From Heterobilharzia americana (Eukaryota > Platyhelminthes > Trematoda > Strigeidida > Schistosomatidae): DNA of 64,000 bases. Position numbers and translations under genes: made by a program. The notes under the pieces are model-generated. The model did not search any database, was not told the DNA's origin, and was given only the letters and a program-made list of their open reading frames with translations. This document shows positions 34,105 through 45,165 of this stretch, piece after piece. Location of the stretch: positions 98,512,701 to 98,576,700 of the forward strand of contig OX104134.1 of the NCBI GenBank assembly GCA_944470555.2, read 5' to 3'. Each line of letters begins with the position of its first letter. The stretch's first letter is position 1.

Positions 34105-34430
34105 CTCACCAAGGTCTCTCTCTTGGACGGAAAACTTAAACAGAGTGAGAACCACAGACAGTTGTGCTGTGTTCTGTGAGCTAGATGGTTTAATCATGTA
34201 GCTTTCAGTGTCTTTCTAGACAACATCATCAGCACTAACTTCAATATGAAATGAGTTGTCAATATCTCTCCCTAAGTGATTCAGTCGCTTGTCATGATGA
34301 AGTGGTTTGTGATTGGTCATTTTCTTCGATTGCTCTGTCATTGTATATAGATAACCCAGCTCAGAGAATACAACACAACTAAGATTACCCACTTGAACTA
34401 CAAATGTTATCCATCATCTCAAAATCACAG
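34105..34430. repeat. hairpin repeat family, open (long-loop) copy
   Basis: Leader GAGAACCACAGACAGTTGTG, then CTGTGAGCTAGATGGTTTAA, CTTTCTAGACAACATCATCA, then a ~150-bp middle. It ends with ATAACCCAGCTCAGAGAATA, the inverted counterpart of the start. The same end sequences form the tight hairpin at 47.53-47.71 kb. No open frame. Confidence 0.6.
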
Positions 34431-35343
34431 GAAGGCCATAGCTTTCAGCAGTAGCAAATATATTGATTTCATTTTAAGGTTTCTCATCAACTGATTGCTA
34501 CTTGAATCAATTTTAATATCAAAATATGTCAAAACTGCTACATACTTGAATGATTTGTAGAAAAATTATCTACCGGAGGGGAAGATAAAATGGATGTTAT
34601 AAGTGGTGAGTGATTAAAGTTATGGGGACTAAAAAGGGTTATAAGTTTCATTGGAACCCATTCGTTGACACAAGTACTTGTAATGTTCCGGTTCTTGATT
34701 GATATACACCTCGTCGATTTGCCGCTTTTGACAGCGTAAACTACTGATCGGATGCCACAATATAACTGGTGATTTCATCTGGGTATGACTGAAGTCAGGT
34801 GAATCCAGTTGACAATTCTCAAATAGAGGGGGATGAGGGTCCAGGATTCCACTTTAAGCAACTATCGATCCTTAATGGGTCATATGTATTTAGACTATCA
34901 ATATAAGTAATCTTTTGAACGTTTCGTTGTGCAAGATGTAGGTTTTCATCGGAGTAAAAGGTTGGTTAAATGCAAAAAAATTTAACGAATATTCTATAGT
35001 GGAGGTGGGACAACAGAGGAAGACAATTGTATTCCAGATAGTGAGAAACTACTTCGGAAAAAACCTGTCAAAAAGTGGTTAGAGGATTTACGCTAGCTAA
35101 TTAAATGAGATGATGAAGTTTAGTGTTGTTCTCTGTAATCGTGATGTTCTTTACGCCTTACTACCACGTCATATACCTCTTCAGTTCCTTTTAGTTCACA
35201 CTATTCTGTAATGTCCGAATTCTGCTGACTTCCTTAGCTAGTGTAAACTTTCTGATCCTTCAGAATTAATTGTCTGTAACCTTTCCCAGTACGTATAAAA
35301 TATTTATTCCCTGAGTTGTCCACCTATCGTTCTAGAATACTCG

Positions 35344-35345
<2 letters not shown>
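34431..35345. other. no gene recognised
   Basis: AT-rich; no defensible feature. Confidence 0.4.

Positions 35346-35390
<45 letters not shown>
35346..35390. repeat. (AT)n microsatellite
   Basis: Pure AT run of about 45 bp. Confidence 0.98.
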
Positions 35391-35393
<3 letters not shown>

Positions 35394-35479
35394 CAAACTT
35401 TTGGATACCAAAACTCAATATCCTAGTGAAGTTTTGGTTGCTACGTTCGACTCTTACTGAAAACAACATTACTAACTAA

Positions 35480-35610
35480 GCGACAGGCACATTCAGCCAA
35501 CCTGTCACAAAAAAGAGGATGAAACTCACTTTCTAGACTCTATTACTGGCCACCACCAGTGTAATAACGTTTAGAAGAAAACTTGAGACTATACTAAGGC
35601 ATATTCACAA
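35480..35610 (+). repeat. Sm-alpha-type SINE, strongly decayed
   Basis: ACATTCAGCC, a decayed stem II, GGATGAAACTCACTTTCTAG, then the family's CTATTACTGGCCACCACC neighbour. The CTGANGA strand of the core is not recognisable. Confidence 0.45.
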
Positions 35611-36052
35611 GTCACTTATCATGGAAGGAGAGATCGATAAATTCGATACAGAGGAACGAGTTGCAAGAAAATCAGTTTCCCTTTCTTTCCGTCAATTTTA
35701 TGCACTTGGAATTCTCAAAAATTAGTGTGCTACATAGTCTCTTACTACAGTTTATTCATTGGCCTATCTACGAAGGTATTGTAACCGGCATTTGCCGTTC
35801 TTTAGTAGTAAAACTTTGAAAGGGATTTAGAACTTCAATAGTAAGTTAGTTCATTTGATTACCATATGGTGATTCGATTTTATTTACTGCATGTATATCT
35901 GAGAACAACAATTTAACATTGCGATGCATCGATCACAGTGCTCAAGTTTCAATCCTATATGGACTGAAGTATACTGGCCTAAAAAGCTTAAAGAAGAAAC
36001 AGAACTAGAAAGTGACGAATTTCATAAGTATAACCAATCAAATAACCTCACC
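35611..36052. other. no gene recognised
   Basis: AT-rich spacer before the second RTE copy. The last 21 bp (36032-36052, AACCAATCAAATAACCTCACC) resemble the sequence just after that copy and may be a target-site duplication. Confidence 0.4.
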
Positions 36053-38949
36053 TAGTTAACTAGTTCACTAGTTACTAGCCAGTCATAAGCCTGGATAAAG
36101 AGAGAAGGTTGGGCATAGGATTAGAAACCCTACCACATAAAACCAATACAATCGCCAAATAAAACTTCAAAGTACAAGAAAAATATTAAAAAAAACAAAC
36201 CTATTCCTCGCTGGAATCAGAGATTAGTGAAAGCCCTTGAGAAGCCAATTGGACGATGTGTCTTTGCCTCTCTCGATGAAAGAAAAGTAAACTTAGAGAC
36301 ATGGAATGTCCGCACCATGTTTAAACCTAGCAAGGCTCTCCAGATTTCAAAAGAGGTGAGGAGGTATGGCATGGAAGTGCTAGGAATCTGCAAGGGAAAT
36401 GGACCCTCCAAACTGTCAACTCAAGAGTCATGATGTCCCTACAGCATCTAAGGCTCTCTGTAATACAGTGGGAACCCATCTCCTCCAGGATCATGACAGC
36501 AAGATTCAACTCGAAAGGAAAGAAAGACAATCATTCAACGCTTCGCTTGGTGGGGTGACATTAATGCCAAACTTGGAGCGAACAACACAAGAAGAAAACT
36601 CATGCTTTCAGACGCACTAAGTGAAATGAACAGTGAGAATAGATAAATGTTTGCAGACTTCTGCACCTGTAATGATTTGGTGATTGGAGGTGAGGCAGTG
36701 TGTACAAACACAAGAATATTCACAAGGCAGCGACATAGATTTGATTTCACCACATGGGCACAATAAAAAAACAGAATGACTTCATTTCAATGTTAAGAAA
36801 GTGGAGACGCAGCCTACTGGACACAAGATCAGATCAAGAAAGGGAGCAGACGTAGCTTCACACCACTCACTATCTAGTGCAAGGAAATTGTCTTCAAAAT
36901 CAAGTCGAAAGCTTTCAAAGAAGCTGGCGACAGACCACAGTTGAAGTTCAACAGCCAGAACAGAGACTGAACTGAAAGATGAAACTACAAAGGACATCTT
37001 CACGTCAGTCATCAGGACGAAACGGGAGATATTGAGCAACATCCATCAAGAAACTTGTGTGGAAGAACACTGAAACTCTTTGAAAGGGACGTGGAAGGAA
37101 ACCTGCCTAATCATATTAGGAAAGAAGAGGAAGCTGCAGGACAAGGGATGGATCTCGGCAGACATATGGAAGCTGATAGAGGAGGGGGAGGAAGATGGTG
37201 AAGTAGAAGATGAACCAGTGCAGTACAGGGATGAACAAAAAAAAGAGGAACTGAACACAACCTAAAAAACACCGAACAAGGAACTGAATGGAAGTGCGTG
37301 CGAAGACAAAAGATACTTCTACAACATACTGACAAATGAAGCAGAACAAGCTGAAGGTAAAAGAGACCTGAAAAACTTATATCAAATAACCAGGTTACTA
37401 TCTAGGAAGAGACCAAGACAGATTAAATTAATGAAGAATAGTGAAGGGAACTTAGAATAAAAGGAAACAAATCGACCACCACCACATGCGACTCGTCCAG
37501 AAATACAACCTGCAGTCACAGAACTATCACTTAGCAAAACCCTCCAACAAAAGCCGGAGTCCTGAAAGCCATTAAGTTACTTAAAGCCATAAATGCAACA
37601 GGACTAGATAGAATTCCTCCAGAAGCACTGAAAACAGACACAGAGACAACAGCCAATATCCTCACCCAACATTGCAGAAGGTTTGCACGGAAGGAATAAA
37701 AGGTACCCGCCAATTGATTGCAAGAAGAGCTACCTTGTCAGCGGAATCCTAAGGAACTGGCGCAGAATCATGCTCCTGTCAACCGCAAGCAAAATACTAG
37801 GCCGCGTTGTCCTGGAGACAATAAAAAAAATGCTCTGCATTTAAAACCACCACCAGAACAGGCTGCCTAGATTAAACAAGTACAAATCATGTACGGATCA
37901 AATAGCAACACTACGAATCATATAAGAACAGAGCATAGATTGGCAGTCAGCTGGATCTTTACATCAACTTCATCGACTTCGAGAAGGCCTTCGATAGCGT
38001 CGACGGAGAAGTAATTTGGTAGGTGAATCAGCACTACAGAGTGCCACAAATCTTTATCAACCTCATTCAGCTGCAGTTATATGCTATATGATGTTACATA
38101 CCAAGTCATTCACAATGGGAAGCTCAGTGGCGCCTTTGAAGTGAAGACAGGAGTAAGACAAGGTTGCCGCCTACTATCATCAACGATGATCTTCCTGATT
38201 GTGGTCGACTGGACTGGACTGAACTGGATCATGCAACAGACAAGTCTGAGGAGCTGTCAGAAGTTAGGCATACGCACAGAAGAAATCTAAAGGAAGTTGT
38301 CTCTTTCACCTACCTAGGCAGCATCGTCTCGACTATAGGCGGCACAGATGAGGATGTCAAAGCCAGGATCGAAAAGACAGCAAGACATACCATCATTAAT
38401 TTGCAATCAGTCTGGATACCTACTGCACTTCTCTGCACTCAGCACAAAGATCAAGATCCAGATTTTCAACATCACTGTCAAGTCAGTGCTGCTATATGAT
38501 TCAGAGACTAGGCTTGTTAAGAAAAGAACTTCCAACAAACTACAGACATACGTCACATCAACAGCTGCCACCTACGCTCACTCGATACTGAAGATCACAT
38601 GGTCAGAAATAATAAGCAACAAGGAACTCTGGCCTGGCAACGGACCAACCAAGAACCTATCACCCAACAAATTTGCTAAAGAAAGTGGAGATGGATTGAG
38701 CATACACTTCGAAGACCATTCGGGAACATCACACGCTAGTCACTCAAGTGGAACCCAAATGGGAAACGACGAGTTGGGCGTCTGAGGGTGACATGGAGGA
38801 GATTATGTGAGGAAGCAATGAAAGCTTGTGGGCAGTTGTGGAGCCAGGTTGAAAAGACTGGAGAGAAGAGAGTGAAATGAAAATGTGCTACTGAAGCCCT
38901 ACGTTCCACTAAGAACTCAAAGGACAAATAATAATAATAATAATAATAA
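36053..38949 (+). pseudogene. second RTE-clade LINE copy, full length in outline but broken
   Basis: Same element as 12.03-15.26 kb, opposite strand. Both ends are present: the ACTAGT-rich 5' end at 36053 and the (TAA)n tail at 38927-38949. Recognisable pieces are NLETWNVRTM (36290-36320, endonuclease start), WEPISSRI without the 5-bp duplication (about 36470-36500), and GDINAKLG (about 36555) after a deletion of the CYAPTNNAEQ part. The RT pieces are FIDFEKAFDSVD (37965-38000), QVIHNGKLSGAFEVKTGVRQ (38101-38160), a jump from the WIMQQT region straight to SFTYLGS, which deletes the FADD block, and VLLYDSE (38490). GDI replaces GDM. Frames change every few hundred bases, and the total length is about 2.9 kb against 3.2 kb. 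It cannot encode active protein. Confidence 0.9.
38927..38949 (+). repeat. (TAA)n tail of the second RTE copy
   Basis: Marks the 3' end. The following AAACAATCAAACATCCCACC (38948-38967) is a possible diverged partner of 36032-36052. Confidence 0.8.
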
Positions 38950-39179
38950 ACAATCAAACATCCCACCATGATTTAATGGGTGGAAACATAAACGCTTTTC
39001 CACAATATCATCTTGTTAGTTAACAGTGGTAGAGTGATGTTTGATGATGTAATCGTCATTGAAAGTTTCCTGGCTTGGAAGCAAGGACTGAGCCTCATTC
39101 CTGAGTTATTTGTTGAGATGAAATATGCATAATCACCTTAGATGGTCCGAGTTAATCTGCGAGAAACCGTAACTGACCA

Positions 39180-39325
39180 AGCTTTCAGGTTGTAGGGACT
39201 CATCAGAAAGATATAGCTGCAACAATGAGGAAACTGAAGTTCCCCTGATGAAATGAACCTGCATTGCACGGTGCTAAACTCAGAGACCTAACCACTACGC
39301 TGTTCAGGTCATGGATGGTTCAATT
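39180..39325 (-). repeat. tRNA-headed SINE fragment
   Basis: The - strand has an A-box-like AGCGTAGTGGTTAGG followed about 35 bp on by AGGTTCATTTC, a B-box-like block. The spacing suits an internal RNA polymerase III promoter of a tRNA-derived SINE. The family is unclear. Confidence 0.45.
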
Positions 39326-40485
39326 ATCTGGGACGCATGTATATTATGCTACAGTGTCGCATCACTCTGCTTCGACAGTACATTGCACAATTGGATTGAC
39401 AAACTTTGATCAACAGTAGACATTAGGACAAGATATCTACATGGGTTACTCGCTGGTAGTCAACTTGTGATTTTCCCGTGACCTTGAAACTGACAAATCA
39501 GATGATAATTTTCTGCTTATTTTGTGCTTTTCAAAAGAAGACTTCGTATTTAGCAGCGGATTTTAATTATTTCGCATAAATTTGCTTTCCAAATCTCCAG
39601 AGTATGTTGAACTTCTCTGAGGACTACATATTATTCCTTCAATCTTTTTTCTAGACCTTTTCTCACTGCCTTGCTGGTTTGTAGTGTTGGCTGTGAATTT
39701 TTCTTACCTTAGAATTATAAATTAATGAATAAGCAACTTTGAAAATGAGTTCGTTGAAAAGATGATTAACTTTGGTTAAACAAACGTTTTGTTTTTTTTA
39801 ATGACCTAAAGGGGATATCTTGCTATGATTTATTGCCTATTTGAAATCACCAAAGCAACACGTAACAGCGCTTTAAATTATCATTTCGATATGACCATTT
39901 TCAAAAGAAACTACGGTCTCATTTATCTTCATCAAACAACATAATTATAGTAGGACACGTCCGTAAGTTATTAAATATCGGGAATAGAAAATATTTATTG
40001 AGGAAGGTGGAAATATGAAAGATTAAAACACGTATTGTGTTACAAGTATGAAATTGACTTGATGAACACTAAAATGAAAATGGATTGGAAAATAGAATAA
40101 ACATAATTAGAAAAAGAAATGCGACAAAAAAAGGCAGAACAATTTGAATGATAGTTAGACTGATTAGTGTTAGGGATATTTTAGTGCATAAAGATCAGGA
40201 GTGAATCTATAGTTCGACAATCATTCAACGGTGTATCGATGATAAAAGAATTTATTTTTAAATGCGTTGCTAGAAAACTTCGAAAGGTACTTGAAGCAAC
40301 TACTTAAAAGGGCCATTTGTTTCAATACCATTTCCTGTTGGAAAATACATCTATATGAACTTTTTCTCTTCTTCTCTTCTACTAATGAAGAACGTACCTA
40401 TGAGCCAATTTATACATTGTGAGATCATTGATACGTTATCAATTTCATATTTGAAACATTTAGTCCCTTTTATGAATTTCGATAA
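39326..40485. other. no gene recognised
   Basis: AT-rich. No open frame above 65 codons and no repeat recognised. Confidence 0.4.
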
Positions 40486-41360
40486 TGTATTTAGAAGATG
40501 AAGTTTATGTGAACAATGTGGGTGATGTATTTGCGCAATACATTTCAAACAATCTGATCACATACATTCACTTGTCAAGTCAATCTATATTCAACCAAAC
40601 AGTAGGAGCATAAAGCAACAATTACAATAAAAAAAGGGGTTAAAATTAGGAAAGATGAAAAGACATCGGGAGAGTGATATAGTTCATCGTAATCTTGGCA
40701 TGAAAACAAAGTTTACCGAGCAAGGTAGGTGTAGTGTAAGAACAAACCGCTTCTGTACACATAAATGTGTTTACAACTTGTTTATGACTATGGCTTCCAC
40801 ATATCTCAGTATGTATCTATGACGCGTTTCTGTAATGCATTTACTTATAGATGAAGATGGTCACCTCCCACCCATGTTTTTCAAGGTTTCACACTGTGTC
40901 TGTTTTTGAAGCCAATTAGGTACGTGTTCTCCCATCCTCAACTGCATGACTCGATTACTGGACAAACATATAAATTGCTAAAAACAATGGAATGTGATGT
41001 AATCGTTGATGCAGTGAACGGGTTTCTGGTGGATAATTTGTCTTTTTTTCCACAAGACATAGCCGTACACTAATTGAAACCACCTTTATGTGCACAAAAA
41101 CAGTTTATTCTTACACTACAGCTACCTTGGTAAACTTTGCTTTGCTACCAAGATCAGAATCGACTATGTCACTCCCCTCTTTGTTTTCATCTTCCTTAAT
41201 TTCAATCCCCCACTACGTTAATTGTTATATTTGTCCTCTCACTCTTCGGCCTAATATAAATTCACCTGACAAGTAAATGAGTGTGATCAGATTGTTCGAA
41301 ATGTATTGCGCAAATACATCACACAAATTGTTCAGATAAACTTCTTCTAATTAAGCCATC
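40486..41360. repeat. long imperfect palindrome, arms about 310 bp
   Basis: The left arm 40486-40800 and right arm 41050-41360 are reverse complements over nearly their full length. Best blocks: ATGTATTTGCGCAATACATT at 40525 and inverted at 41300, AACAATCTGATCACA, AAACAAAGTTTACC, GTGTAGTGTAAGAA, and ACACATAAA. The ~250-bp centre is not palindromic. It carries no long open frame, and the short open frames in the right arm are accidental. Such a structure may be two copies of one repeat inserted head-to-head, or a fold-back type transposon without genes. Confidence 0.75.
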
Positions 41361-41705
41361 ACAATTTCATATTGTCTAGTCCCGATTCCATCGATCACCT
41401 CTCAAATGTAGGAACACTAAGATGAAAGAATCAGCATAACAGTAGTTGCTGGCCAACTTATGTTGCTCGACAAAGACAAATAAATTGATAGATACATCCA
41501 GAAATATTAGACTTGAACTCGGTATTCACTCTAAAGTGAATGTGTAAAAATAGATGTACAGTATTGAAAGAAGTAAAACGATTGTTTGTATGGGTCAATT
41601 TCTCCTTAGTAAATTTAGCGAAATGTCATTAGGGTGCATGCCGTGAGAATGTCATAGATCAGTAGGTTGAATCTAGTGGAATACAACAAGTTGTTCGTTG
41701 TTGCT

Positions 41706-41708
<3 letters not shown>
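41361..41708. other. no gene recognised
   Basis: AT-rich. 41354-41374 shares CAATTTCATATTGTCTAGTC with the inverted repeat at 61.4 kb. Confidence 0.4.

Positions 41709-41791
<83 letters not shown>
41709..41791. repeat. (AT)n microsatellite
   Basis: Pure TA/AT run of about 83 bp, the longest of five such arrays in the window. Confidence 0.98.
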
Positions 41792-41794
<3 letters not shown>

Positions 41795-42049
41795 TGACAC
41801 CTGGAGATTTTAATGAAATTTCATGTGCGTTAGAAACATTTTGAAATTGCTAAACAAGGCAAAAAAGAAAAGATTTTCACGATAAAATGATTTCATTTTA
41901 TCTGATGACCATTCATCAGCTACATACAGCCTAAAATGACATACTTTTGTTAAGTGATAATTTTCAAAAGATTACGTCAATAATCTAAGATCTGAAAACA
42001 TTTTACCAAACGTATAGCAATTCAGTGAATGAGGATTGCTAGACAATCG

Positions 42050-42520
42050 AGTACATACCCAAACTTATAAATAATCAGAAAGAAAATTCGTGTATTCGCA
42101 AATAAGAGAAAAATGATTTGATTCAAGGATTCAATCCCTAGACATGATGTTAGAGAGGAGATATAATGGCTCACTTCAAAGGTCATTTTATCACAAACCA
42201 ACGTGGACGGGTACAGTTCATCAACTTTAACGGTTGGGTACCTCTCAGTAGTAAAAAAAATCTCCCTCATCTACTGTGTTCCAGAATTCATAAAATATGC
42301 TCATAAGAAACGATGGATGTTGGAATTAAATTGCATAGGACAAAATTACCGAATAATGGATACCGCAGAAGATTTGTTGATGAAAATTCAAACGAACGAA
42401 TTACCTATCACTTTATTACAGTTCCATAGAAGAACTTAATCATAAATTTGGAATTGAAGAGGGACGTCACAGGTGAAGTACTATAAAACCGTCTGTCAGG
42501 GTATATTCCCATAATACCTT
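42050..42520 (+). pseudogene. Penelope-like element fragment (post-RT region)
   Basis: The + strand, with one frame change, reads LDMMLERRYNGSLQRSFYHK and PTWTG (42133-42207), then FINFNGWVPLSSKKNL and SRIHKIC (42215-42295). It continues as VDENSNERITYHFITVP to about 42425, and LELKRDVTGEVL near 42460-42485. The well-preserved PLE at 50.5-52.9 kb has FLDVLLKRRPDDSLQRSIYR, KPTWNG, NFHSWIPLSRKRNL, SRIKRIC and FKGDTAAEIL in the same order. The catalytic RT motifs before this segment and the GIY-YIG domain after it are missing. Stops at four or more positions mark it as dead. Confidence 0.75.
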
Positions 42521-43170
42521 TTATTATTATTGCCTTAGGTTGACATTCTCGAGCTGCCATTTGACTCAACATCATGTGAAGGATAGGTTGTTTTTTATGT
42601 CAATATCTGTGTGTATCTTGAAATTCATATGCCCCTATGGAACTGACTGTATTGGACGTTGTAAGTAGGCCGTCCAAACGCTTTGAAGATCACCTCCCGG
42701 CTTGGTTAACCATAGGTGAGCAAAGCACAACAACTTCATCCACAAATGAATACTTAATGTAGTTAGATCATTCACCATCCTGGGTTCATTTTTTAGGATA
42801 ATTAACAAAGCTAAACTGCACTACTCTAAAGGTCTGCATTTCCATTACCTAGAGATAACTAGAACAGTAACTAAACATGGTCAGAATGTGAAACTATCCA
42901 TTTGGAAGCATTTTTTGAAACAGTTTTCTCTATCTTGGCCTTAACAGTTCATTTTGGTTGGTTTTTTAATTTTATTTCCACTCACTTTGTATACTTCAGT
43001 TTAGTTTATCTCCGTTATCATCATTTTTCGATTCTTTGATAGCATCTGACCCTCATTTCACCACCTAAAATCAATTCGTTTTCAGTCAAGGATTTCTTTC
43101 CTATTCTTCCCACTTCCCAAACTCCTAGGTTTGCATAATGTGTACCTTGACTGACATTTTACCGATTATA
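42521..43170. other. no gene recognised
   Basis: AT-rich; nothing recognised. Confidence 0.4.
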
Positions 43171-43570
43171 CAATCCCTATTAACCTCAAACTGAATTAAT
43201 ATATACCACTTGGAGATGGATATCATGGGGTTAACTGGTCAGAAATGAAGCGGATACCATTTAAAAACCTTGATGGATAGTTGCGTTATATCACGTATTG
43301 ACAGAAGTAAGAAAATGTGAACAAGTGAACTCTAGTCCAGTGGCTTAGTGACTAAGGTGCTCGCCATGAGAACTGGAGGTCCTGAGTTCGACCTCTGACG
43401 GGGTCTTGGGTGCCTACGACTGTGGAATGTCATACTGAGATGAAACAGCTGTCAAGCGCTCCCAGGTTTCCAGTGGTTCTCTAATTGATGTAAATCTGAG
43501 ATGAATACCACTTTAAAATAAAATCCCCATAAACGTCAAACTAGATTAGAAATAAGCATTGTACAGCTGG
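43171..43570 (+). repeat. second tRNA-headed family, full composite unit flanked by a direct repeat
   Basis: Unit order: junction block AATCCCTATTAACCTCAAACT (43172), pre-head segment (43215-43325), tRNA-like head CAGTGGCTTAGTGACTAAGG (43335), B-box GAGTTCGACCTC (43384). The ribozyme block is 43411-43465 and the tail ATGAATACCACTTT is at 43501. Then the junction block appears again as AATCCCCATAAACGTCAAACT (43522). The 350-bp spacing of the junction blocks suggests head-to-tail multimers. The ribozyme core is CTGTGGA (43420-43426; A6 changed to T), with GAAA at 43442, stem III ACAGCTGT intact, and cleavage C at 43453. Confidence 0.75.
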
Positions 43571-43710
43571 ATGACAAATTTGTCCAAAAATAAATATTCT
43601 TTTGCTTAAAATCTTGCCCTTCCTGACCTAAAATCAGTAAGTGTGGTCATAACTCACCAAACGAAATAGACAGGCATGATATAATTTAAAATAACAACGA
43701 ATTACCAGGA

Positions 43711-43760
43711 TATAGGAATATTACTCCCAGTATATAGGAACATTACTCTCAGTATATTTC
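43711..43760 (+). repeat. short tandem repeat, about 24 bp x 2
   Basis: ATATAGGAATATTACTCCCAGT is repeated as ATATAGGAACATTACTCTCAGT and then ATAT. Only two units. Confidence 0.8.
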
Positions 43761-43984
43761 CGTTTAGAAAAGTCATATTTAAACTTTCTGATTGTAAGTG
43801 ATGAGCTGAGCGAGGAAAAATTGACAACTAATGTTTATTTATTGTTCTGAGAGTTACCAAAGAAACATGAGCCTCAAGAAGCGTAAACTGCTTACTGTCA
43901 GAACTAGACAGCATAAGATTCCTTAGGCAAAGGTAACCAGTCGGTATCTATCATTCATTGATTCCTATAGTAAGTCAATATTGG

Positions 43985-44125
43985 TTAGTAAAGCTCAGTA
44001 GTAAAGCCCCTTAACTGCAATACTGTGTGGCTGGCTTCGAATCTCTATGGGGTCCTGGTTACACTTGAGGTGTATGATAAGCCTTACTGATGTTGGTCAA
44101 CATGCATGAAACGCAGGTCCATCAT
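43985..44125 (+). repeat. third tRNA-headed family, with a hammerhead-like core
   Basis: Head AAAGCTCAGTAGTAAAGCC (A-box-like) and GGCTTCGAATCTC (B-box). About 45 bp on come CTGATGT (44087-44093; A9 changed to T), GAAAC at 44108-44112 and GGTC at 44116-44119. The head resembles that of the copy at 61.62 kb (ATAGCTCAGTGGTAAAG). Confidence 0.5.
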
Positions 44126-44540
44126 GGTTTTCAGCCGATGAGATGAATTTCCAGTAGTTTCACTAAGTGGCAGTGACCAGGGGGGTCATTCAATTCGGAT
44201 TTCGAAACAAATGCTCAATGATAGCTTTGGATAATGGACATGGTGTGTCGAGAATAGAAAGAAGTAGGCAATTGTGGATCCTCGGATTAAAACACAACAG
44301 CTGGATGGTAACATCCTCGCCACCTAATCCGACAGTCTTATGTGCATACTACTTGGTAGTCCCATACTATAACAGATCAGCTAACCAGTACCTCATAAAC
44401 CAGAATTTGGACTTCACTATAATCATCGTCATAAGGTACATAAGAAGTTGACTGTTTCACAGAGCATTTTAACTATCCGACAATAAGTCAACCAGTAGGA
44501 TTTCCAATTTTTCCAGATTTTGTTGTTTCCTAGGCTGAAG
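44126..44540. other. no gene recognised
   Basis: A 94-codon open frame (44167-44451, +) has no motif I recognise and no splice context. Its sequence may itself be an unrecognised repeat. Confidence 0.4.
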
Positions 44541-44725
44541 TTTAGTTCATATTAATGATGGATCGTGGTTAGTAGTGGGATCCAGGATGCGCATTTCGTC
44601 CTATTTTCGACTCGTCAACTAGATGTACCTGCTTCCCAGTGAGTGGTGTTGTTCCCACCGGGATTCGGACTCAAGAGCGATCGCTTCACACGCCAGGACA
44701 TTATCCACTACACCACGGAGCCGCG
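44541..44725 (-). repeat. Sm-alpha-type SINE, head and ribozyme
   Basis: On the - strand: head GGTGTAGTGGATAATG (A-box-like, 44720-44700), B-box GAGTCCGAATCC (44672-44661), ribozyme 44627-44578. The core is TTGACGA (C3 changed to T), stem II GTCGAAAATAGGAC, GAAA kept, and GCGCATC before stem I strand CTGGATC. Stem I pairs well (ATCTAG with CTGGAT). It is one base away from an intact core. The tail is truncated after CACGATCCATCATTAA. Confidence 0.8.
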
Positions 44726-44734
44726 ACAGCTACT

Positions 44735-44893
44735 TCTTGTGCGACGGGTATAGTTTTACTGTAATTGTTTTTATATGATATCGTCGTTGCTTGGACAGAA
44801 TTGATCGGTGTCTATTGGCATATGGGCTCCTGTGCGGATGCCTCGATATTGCCTGTGTTCTAATTATATTAATGATGGATAGTGGCCAGCAGT
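44735..44893 (-). repeat. Sm-alpha-type SINE tail, left arm of an inverted pair
   Basis: The - strand reads GGATTCCACTGCTGGCCACT, AGGCAATATCGAGGCATCCG, CACAGGAGCCCATATGCCAA and CATATAAAAACAATTACAGT. It is the 3' half of a copy whose head and ribozyme are gone. It is joined at 44890 to an inverted copy, with the shared CGATCGCT at the junction. Confidence 0.75.
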
Positions 44894-45165
44894 GGAATCC
44901 AGCGATCGCTCCCGAGTCCGAATCTCGGTGGGAACAGCACCACTCATTGGGAAGCAGGTACATCCAGTTTATGAGTCCCAAATAGGACGAAATGTGCAGC
45001 CTGGTTTCCACTGCTAGACACTGCCCACCATTACTATACATAGTTGAAAAGATAGGCAATATCGAGGCATCTGTACAGGAGCTCATGTGCCAACAGAGAC
45101 CGACCAGTTCGATCCAATCAACGACGGTATGATATAAAAACAATTATACTGAAGTTTAGATCATC
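44893..45165 (+). repeat. Sm-alpha-type SINE, right arm of an inverted pair
   Basis: B-box GAGTCCGAATCTC (44913), spacer, ribozyme 44960-45010: CATCCAG, TTTATGA (C3 and G5 changed), GTCCCAAATAGGAC (perfect stem II), GAAA, TGTGCAGC, CTGGTTTCC. The full tail runs to 45165. The tail is the inverse of 44735-44893, so the region can fold on itself with ~150-bp arms. Core changes at two invariant bases should abolish cleavage. Confidence 0.8.

Noticed and set aside
44730..45143. 137-codon - strand frame as a gene
   Set aside because: It lies across an inverted pair of hammerhead SINE copies; the open frame is accidental.
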